Source: Ipomoea triloba (lineage: Eukaryota > Streptophyta > Magnoliopsida > Solanales > Convolvulaceae). From it: a DNA stretch of 64,000 nt. Numbering within the stretch: the first letter of the stretch is position 1; each line of letters opens with the position of its first letter. Below, piece after piece: positions 57,252 to 64,000 of the stretch. The stretch lies in contig NC_044922.1 in NCBI RefSeq assembly GCF_003576645.1, forward strand, positions 12,492,191 to 12,556,190. Reading direction: 5' to 3'. The notes below the pieces were generated by a model. That model ran no database searches, had not been told where the DNA came from, and saw only the letters and a program-made list of their open reading frames with translations. Made by a program: the position numbers and the translations under genes.

Positions 57252-57969
57252 AACTGCAGAAAATGAACTCAAATTCTTTTCTTTCCGCCAAAGAATCAAT
57301 GCCTCACTACTTAGATTCTTTGACTATTCAGTAACAGAAGTATTATCACATCTACCAGGTTCGATTCTGTTGCATTCTTTGACCATTCAGTAACAGAAGT
57401 ATTATCACAAGATCCTGTAACCATTTCAAAACAGATATGTTATGACACTACATAATAATTTGGTAAATTCTATTTTTTTATTAAATACAATTATTTTAAT
57501 AAATATTATAATTTTTTATATTTTAAATAAAACAATTACAATGTTTAAATATACAATTCTATCCCTTTTTCAGAAAATGAACCAAACACACAAAGACAGT
57601 TTTCCATAATATATCCAAACACCGGAAATGAAACTGTTTTCTGAAAAATGACTCATTTTACAGAAGTCATTTTCCTGCTTTTCAAACGGACCCTAAGTAA
57701 CGGAAGTGACGGAAGTGTTATGACATTACATGTGTTATCACATTACATACATTGCATAGTTGACAAATTATTCTTCTTTTCTTTCCGCTTTGAGGAGCGA
57801 ATACTTGGTATATTTACAGTTAACATTGAGCATAGGGTAACATTTCCATTGATTGCCACAGTTATGCTTTAATTAGGGCTTAACTCTAAACAACCTAACC
57901 ACAATAATTTCATTATAGAGATACAAACATTCACTAACGCTGCTGCTTAAAAGAGACGACAGGGTCTAT
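57252..57969. other. Intergenic region between convergent SDR and PP2C genes
   Basis: Contains the 3' UTRs. GACCATTCAGTAACAGAAGTATTATCACA-like sequence is duplicated at 57325 and 57379. 57560-57700 has an end resembling a MITE (reversed: GGGTCCGTTTGAAAAGC...) without a partner. Confidence 0.5.
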
Positions 57970-58442
57970 TCATATGGAGCCCCGGCCGGAGTTCAAGTCC
58001 ACCACCACCACACTCACGTTGTCGGAGCTCCGCCTTGCCAGAGCCAGCTTAGCCAACAACGTTGAAGCATCTGAACAAGCCTTGTCGGAGTTCTCTGCTC
58101 CGGCATCTTTCTCCGCCCAGCTCCAAGGCGTTGTTGTTGTTGTTGTCTTCCCTTTAAGGCAGGTCCCGGCGACGCTGCATGCAGTGTCGTTGGACACCAC
58201 GTCCCAGAGACCGTCGCTTGCCAGGATTAAGCACTCGTCTTCTGGCGTCCGGTCGATAACCATCACTTCCGGCTGGCATGTTACGTAAGGCTTCAAATAG
58301 TTATCGCCTATCGCTCTGGACATCGCCAGAACTCCCAGAACTCGAGGACCGTCCCAATATATCACCCGCCCACCCGCTTCTTCGATCCTACTCAGCTCAT
58401 CTGGACGATCCGGCTGCGTCCACAGTTAAATTGCAAAATCAG

Positions 58443-58477
<35 letters not shown>

Positions 58478-59386
58478 ACCTTTTACTACGAGAAAAAAAA
58501 ATTTTGTATACCTTATGATCATTAGAGAGAGCGATGGCCTTGCCGTTCCGGCAAAGGACGGCTCTGGAGTCGCCGCAATTGGCGATGATTATTTTGAGAG
58601 GCGTTATGACGGCGACCACTGCCGTGGAACCAACGGCATCGCATTCCGGCGTCTGGAGCTCACAGCGGCAACTGCCGCGCATCAAGTTTTTGTTCCATGC
58701 GATCACTTCCTTGTCCATTCGATTGAAGCTTCGCTCCATCGCGTGCTTCCACTCCTCACTATCTTCTTTCGTCTCCAGCTCTTCCCTCACCAGCTCGTGT
58801 AACCGCTCTCTACACATGAATGCTACCTAAAATGTCACAAAAACTAAATAATTAAACAATTTGTATTTCATTAATTTACGAAGAAGATTGGACATACGTG
58901 AGAGCATCCATGGCCGTCGTAGACTGCAAAATAATGCAATTCGTCCTCGTTTTCACGATTCGTGCGGCAAAACCGAGGGTGAATTGCTACGGCATCTTCC
59001 ATATTCCTCCTCCTTCCGCAAACTGAAGCCATGCCGAACTTCGGATACGCCACGGACTCCATCAACAGATTGGAAGTGAAGGGAGCCAGGAGGATTGTTG
59101 ACGGAAAATCCTTCACCACCACCACCTTCCCCTTCTCCTCCACATCGGAGCCGACAAAATTGTCGACAGCGTCACCACATACACCTGAAATCGGGCCATA
59201 ATAGAACTCCAGCCGAGGACACTTGAGTTCTTTCTCGGCATCCGGCAAGGACGACGACGGAGTTACTCCGGTGACGAAATTGATCTTCCTGATCTCCACT
59301 TTCCTCTTCCTGACGGGCGGAGAACTCTTTTCGCACGGCTGAGATGCCTCCTTCTCACTCAACACTCCGCAGCAGATCTCCGCCAT
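57970..59386 (-). CDS. PP2CA: Clade A protein phosphatase 2C (PP2CA/AHG3-like), ABA co-receptor
   Basis: Three exons on the minus strand: 59386-58898, 58826-58512 and 58413-57970, with GT-AG borders and in-frame joins, giving 415 residues. PP2C motifs in order: [32 protein letters not shown] (metal-binding DG), [74 protein letters not shown] and [12 protein letters not shown]. The Trp in GGRVIYW is the clade A lock residue that contacts ABA-bound PYR/PYL receptors, and the ending [18 protein letters not shown] resembles AHG3. Such enzymes dephosphorylate SnRK2 kinases and restrain ABA signalling in nucleus and cytosol. No damage seen. An ACGT element lies upstream, in keeping with ABA induction in this family. 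Confidence 0.95.
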
Positions 59387-59585
59387 CCACCGTTCTTAAT
59401 TCCGTCCGGCGAACTTTGAGCTGAGTTATGAGTTATGAAGGTGTTGTAGTGTGAAGAGAGAGGGCATTATTATTATTATAGAATATACAAGTCCGTCCGT
59501 CCGCTGGGAGTGCTTCCCCGCCTAAATCCAGCAATCTTCACCGCTCATCTGTGGCAAAAGGAATTCCACCCGTCGATTCTGGCGC

Positions 59586-59593
59586 AACACGTA
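59586..59593 (-). promoter_or_regulatory. ABRE-like ACGT element upstream of PP2C
   Basis: Minus strand TACGTGTT, about 200 bp upstream of the PP2C ATG. ACGTGT cores bind bZIP AREB/ABF factors, and clade A PP2C genes are commonly ABA-induced. A TATA-like stretch (TGTATATTCTATAATAA on the minus strand) lies near 59470-59492. A short motif may occur by chance. Confidence 0.45.
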
Positions 59594-59699
59594 CACGAAC
59601 CGCTCTTAAACTGCTGCCACTCGCATTCCTTTCCACTACACACATGCCCACTCCCTAAACGTCGCCGTTACAGTTAGAGAAAAGAAAACTATTTCAATT

Positions 59700-60990
59700 A
59701 TATACATTACCTTGAATTACATTATAAAATTGTTAACATGGGTGTGGTTGAGGGAAAAGGGACTCATCTAGCCTTAAATCTCCATGGTGAAAATTTTGAG
59801 TACACCTAACAAAAATAATTATAAAGTTGTTTTAAAATTGCTAAGCTCGCATTTAACTTCACAATGAATTAAAATTGACTATTTGTTTGGTATCGGAATA
59901 TCGAGACTAATTTACTTCATGTCACAATATGAAATTCTAAACTTTTATGCACCACACCATAACGTTAAAAACAAATGCCCTATGCAGCCAATCATAAATT
60001 TGATATATGCTTTCAGTGAAATTCAAACTCTCATATTGTTACTTCTAGTCATGACCCCTATACATGCTTTCAGTGAGATTCAAACTCTCACACTGTCACC
60101 TCTAATCATGACCTTTTATGTTAAGAGATGAACAGATTATGCTATGCTCCAAGAACATAAAAGTAAGTAGAACAAATGCAAAAGAAATTTACCTCATAAT
60201 GTGATAATGATTTTTTTTTATTTTCATTAAATATTAATAAATTAGTTGATCTGATCCCGATTTAAAAAAATATATACTTAATCAAATAAACAGAAGTTTA
60301 ATTAATAGTTTTAGATCATGAATTAAACATTAAGAAGAAAAGTTTAAGAAAACTATGTAACATTACACTGAAAAAAATTTCAAAAATGTCAATAATCTTG
60401 TGGTCAAGTAACATAAAGTGATTCTCTCAAATGGGGTCATGGGTTCGAGTTGATGCGTCATTGTACTAGAGTTAGTAGTATTCGAAAACAAAAATCATGC
60501 AATATATTATTGTGGAAGGAGATTAACTGTAAAAAAGAATTAAAAAAACAAAAAGAGTGATAGAAAAAAAAAGAAAAAAGGGTTTAGGGAATAAAAATGG
60601 ATATGGTACACGTTGCAGCTTGTGATGTTGATTGGTGGATCCACATGTGTCAAAGCTCCATCTCAATTTCACTTGCTTCATCCCACCATCACAATTTCTG
60701 TAGCGCTTTGGAAAATGAAAACAAATATTCAGACAATTTCTACAGCTGTTAACTAATTTCGTACAACCGCAATTCCACAAACATGAAATTAATGCTTTAT
60801 TTATATGGAGTAGTTAGGAATTTTATTTTTCTAATAATTTAAAATATTATGAAAAAAAAAATTTCCTCGTAATTTTATCACTTAATCTATAGATTTTTTT
60901 TTGGTGAGGGAAAAACACACATTCATTATTTGAATTTGCACAACATGTAAATCTTAATCTTGTATAATAGCTAACAAATCATATATGAGA
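59700..60990. other. Gene-free AT-rich region with a SINE-like tract
   Basis: 60385-60500, plus strand: ATCTTGTGGTCAAGTAACA and GGGTCATGGGTTCGAGT look like A and B boxes of a tRNA-derived SINE. 60005-60110 has a ~60-bp imperfect duplication (TGCTTTCAGTGA.ATTCAAACTC twice). No gene. Confidence 0.5.
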
Positions 60991-60992
60991 GG

Positions 60993-63900
60993 TGATGATT
61001 TTATTGTGACTGGGTCCACCATAAACCGGCTATACGGGTACAGAATAGGAGTAGGAAGAAAACAACTTTGTTACCCGGGTTGCTAGACTCAAAATAGTAT
61101 GTACAAAGCTTGAGATATTGGCTCAAAACGGTGGCCCAAAGAATACATAAATAATAATTACTATAGCCCTAAGACTTTTTTTTGGAGGCACGATGCCTTG
61201 CTGGGCCTTCTTCCCTACTTGCTGGCCCAAAAAAGATGATTATCGATCGTGTTCCCTTCATGCGGGCCGATGAGCCGCCTTCCCTACATGCAGGCTCCTT
61301 AGGTCGCCTTCCCTCCATGCAGGCCCGTAAGACTTTATATTTTTTTTTTAGGCGCGATGCCTTGCTGGGTCGCCTTCCCTACTTACGGGCCCAGAAGAGA
61401 TGATTATCGGTCGCCTTTACTACATGCGGGTCGATGAGCCGCCTTCCCTACATGCAGGCTCCTTAGGCCTTCTTCCCTCCATGCAGACCCCTAAGACTCT
61501 TTTTTTTTTTAGGCGCGATGCCTTGCTAGGTTGCCTTCCATACTTGCAGGCCTAGAAGAGAAGATTATCGGACGCCTTCCCTACATGCGGGCCGATGAGC
61601 CACCTACGCTACATGCAGGCTCCTTAGGGCGCCTTCCCTCCATGCAGGTCCGTAAGAACTTTTTTTAGGCGCGATGCCTTACTGGGCCGCTTTTCCTACT
61701 TGCGGGCACAGAAGAGAAGATTATTAGACGCCTTCACTACATGTGGGCCGATGAGCCGCCTACCCTACAAGCAGGCTGCTTAGGCCGCCTTCCCTCTATG
61801 CAGGCCCGTAAGAATCTTTTTTTTTTTTTTAGGCGCGATGCCTTGTTGGGCCGCTTTCCCCACTTGTGGGCCCAAAAGAGATAATTATTGGCCACCTTCC
61901 CTACATGCGGGCCGATGAGCCGCCTTCCCTACATGCATGCTCCTTGGGCCTCTTTCCCGTCCATGCAAGCCCGTATGACCTTTTTTTTAAGGCACGATGC
62001 CTCGCTGGGCCGCCTTCCTTACTTGCGGGCCTAGAAGAGATGATTATCGGCCGCCTTCCCTACATGCGGGCCGATGAGCCGCCTTGACTACATGCAGGCT
62101 CCTTAGGCCGCCTTCCCTATATGCGAGCCGATGAGTCGCCTTCCCTACATGCAGGCTCCTTGGGCCGCCTTCCTTACTTGCGGGCCTAGAAGAGATGATT
62201 ATCGGCCGCCTTCCCTACATGCGGGTCGATGAGTCGCCTTCCTTACATGCAGGCTGTATAACTCTTTTTTTTTCCTCTCTTTTTCTTTCTTGAGGCGCGA
62301 TGCCTCGCTAGGCTGCCTTCCCTACATGCGGGCCCAGAAAAGATGATTAAATAATTTTTTTTTCTTACCTCCTCAAATTGCTTGCCTAGCTTGTGAGGTC
62401 ATTTTGGTATTGTTGTTTACTTTAGCACCTCTTGTTTAGACTACGGAGCTTCCAACTCGCGTTGGGACTGCTTATCCTGCTTGCGGGTGCATTACCGCAT
62501 TCATTTGTAATTTTTTTTAGCTTGCTTAACATGTAAGCCCAATCAAAAATATATGTTAATATTTTTCTAATGTCGAAATATTTTTCTTACCTCCTCGGGT
62601 TGCTTGCAAACCCACAAAGGTGCTGCTATCTGGTCCGAGGCTGCCTACATAACCTACAAACCCTTTATGGTCGAGGGTACAATCTATACTCTCATCCCTA
62701 GTTGCGGCATCGTGCCCCTTGCACTAAGGTTCTTCCTTGGCAATTCCATTCCTCCCAGCTTGTGGAGTGTTGAGTTGGGTAAGGAATGATTTGCTAGAGT
62801 GTTTGGGGTCAACTGTCGGCTATCGGGCCAGGCAAGGTTGCGCCACTTACTGTTGATAGGCAGCCCACTCACCGATGATGTTAGCTATCCCTTGGGCAAA
62901 AGATTGGACGCTAGATCCAACTCTCGAGGGACCTTAGTTGGTTCCACCTACTATAGCATCTCCTCCAAGGGCTATAGTGCTAGTCGGACCTCTCACGTTA
63001 CTTGGGTGGAAAACCGACCCTGGTGAAACAAACAGGCCCTTGCTTTGCCGGCTAAGACATTTTTGCAGGAATGGAGAATGTTTCCTTTGTGACTTGGCCA
63101 TTTCGGCGTATCTCGAGTTTGATTGTGTAAAAGGAAATGGTAAAACAGGTACAAACTAGGAACACATGATTTTTAGCAGCATGTGAAAGTCAAACTCATT
63201 TCAGGTGGTGATCAAGTAGCATTTGACTAGCTTGCATGGTCAACACCCTACTTCTTGAAACACTCCCAAGTCGAATGGTGAAACCGAGGTTTGCTTAAAA
63301 ACCATCTTCCTAGCCAGAGTATTGAAGAATGATGACTCTTCCATGTTGCCAACAACGGATAGGAACTAGGAACGCATGCTTCTCGTAGCGTTCCCAACAG
63401 ACGACGCCAATGATGGTTTTATTGGGACCGGGTCTACCATAAACCAGGTATAGGGGTACAGAATGGGGGGTAGGAAGAAAGTAGCTTTGTTACCAAGGGC
63501 GCTAGGTTCAAAATAATGCATACAAAGCATGAGATATTGGCCCAAAATAGTGGCCCAAAGAATACATAAATAATAAACACTATAGCCCTAAGGAATTGAA
63601 TATGACAAAAATGACGGCCCGAATAATAAACAAATAAATAAGAAGCTAGGGAACTAATAAATAAAATATAACTAAATATGTTACCAACAGGCATTGAACT
63701 CTGACGTGCCGAAAGGAGAGAGAAGGCTCAGACCACTCAGCCATAAGGGAGATTGTGAACCAAGGGATGCCCTTAAAGTGGAGGGAATGGTAGCTATTTA
63801 TATAGTTGTAGGATGGATTCACGGATCGTTGACAAATGGATGGCATCGGGTTGCCTTCAATATTAGCCACACACGTGTCACCCCGTTACTTTGCTTCCAG

Positions 63901-64000
63901 TGCACCTCATGCATAAGTGGAGCTTCCTATCCTTTGATACACAAGATTTTGTATGGCTTGGTGGTTAAGAACTTGTGTTGTTCTGTTGAAAGTCTTGGGC
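60993..64000 (-). mobile_element. Non-autonomous LTR retrotransposon, minus strand, running off the window
   Basis: The direct repeat 60993-61170 / 63412-63592 (TGATG.TTTTATTG.GACCGGGTC...) is LTR sequence. On the minus strand the right copy is the 5' LTR: it ends at 63412 (ATCA) and is followed by TTGGCGTCGTCTGTTGG, like the TTGGCGCCGTTG primer-binding region of plant Gypsy elements. A TATA box (CTATATAAATAG) lies at 63805-63794 inside it. The left (3') LTR is cut short at about 61170, where the tandem array starts. No gag or pol frames recognised (62350-63400). Confidence 0.75.
61185..62340 (-). repeat. ~160-bp tandem array inside the LTR element
   Basis: The phrase CGATGCCT recurs at 61191, 61355, 61516, 61672, 61836, 61995 and 62298 (spacings 164, 161, 156, 164, 159, then about two units). 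Each unit contains several CGCCTTCCCTACATGCGGGC-type words and a T run. GC-rich compared with its surroundings. Confidence 0.92.

Noticed and set aside
57974..58802. Plus-strand frames of 104-174 codons
   Set aside because: Opposite strand of the PP2C exons; the minus strand has the conserved motifs and splice sites.
60523..60780. 85-codon minus-strand frame rich in Cys
   Set aside because: No family resemblance, low-complexity ending, and no conserved start context.
62604..63159. Open frames of 61-75 codons inside the LTR element
   Set aside because: No gag, protease or RT motifs in any frame; they are probably chance frames in the non-coding interior.

Overview
This window is a eudicot nuclear chromosome segment, AT-rich, with spliced genes (GT-AG introns), plastid-targeted proteins, F-box gene clusters and many plant-type transposons. 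Asterid affinity, possibly Convolvulaceae or another Solanales lineage, is only an impression from the style of the proteins and repeats. One assembly gap (N run, 11946-12523) is present.

Layout. 1-7.1 kb: a near full-length but frameshifted LINE on the minus strand, then a plus-strand LINE RNase H tail whose 187-bp segment has been tandemly amplified about six times. 7.4-23.1 kb: a degenerate F-box cluster, minus strand, of two families: (i) F-box plus F-box-associated domain (called FBA here) and (ii) F-box/LRR/FBD-type (called FBD here). It is interrupted by MITEs, a gap-embedded retroposon-like insertion, and two TA-flanked elements full of minisatellites. 23.1-28.2 kb: a Ty1/copia element with 5' LTR, gag and partial pol, lacking its 3' end, which cuts an FBD gene. 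28.2-31.8 kb: the 5' part of a tyrosylprotein sulfotransferase (TPST) gene, minus strand, 3'-truncated. 32.2-33.5 kb: an orphan CYP749-like P450 exon head-to-head with an apparently intact single-exon gene for a small plastid membrane protein. 35.0-36.5 kb: a WRKY-like zinc-finger relic with a 106-bp duplication, a putative solo LTR and a Helitron-type end. 36.6-47.5 kb: a mirror-image (plus-strand) F-box cluster containing the third FBA copy; 42.7-45.3 kb is an inverted duplicate of 7.5-10.8 kb. 48.15-50.72 kb: a CACTA element carrying a captured intronless SmD2 fragment. 51-54.2 kb: SINEs and MITEs. 54.7-59.6 kb: the clearest functional genes, a five-exon plastid tropinone-reductase-like SDR (plus) and, convergent to it, a three-exon clade A PP2C of PP2CA/AHG3 type (minus), a negative regulator of abscisic acid signalling. 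61-64 kb: a non-autonomous LTR retroelement with a ~160-bp internal tandem array, running off the window.

Taken together, the F-box clusters form a gene graveyard: every FBA and FBD copy visible here has at least one disabling lesion and most lesions differ. Probably working genes are only the plastid membrane protein (32957-33481), the SDR (55260-57251) and the PP2C (57970-59386). No prokaryote-style operons, CRISPR arrays or tRNA/rRNA genes were seen.
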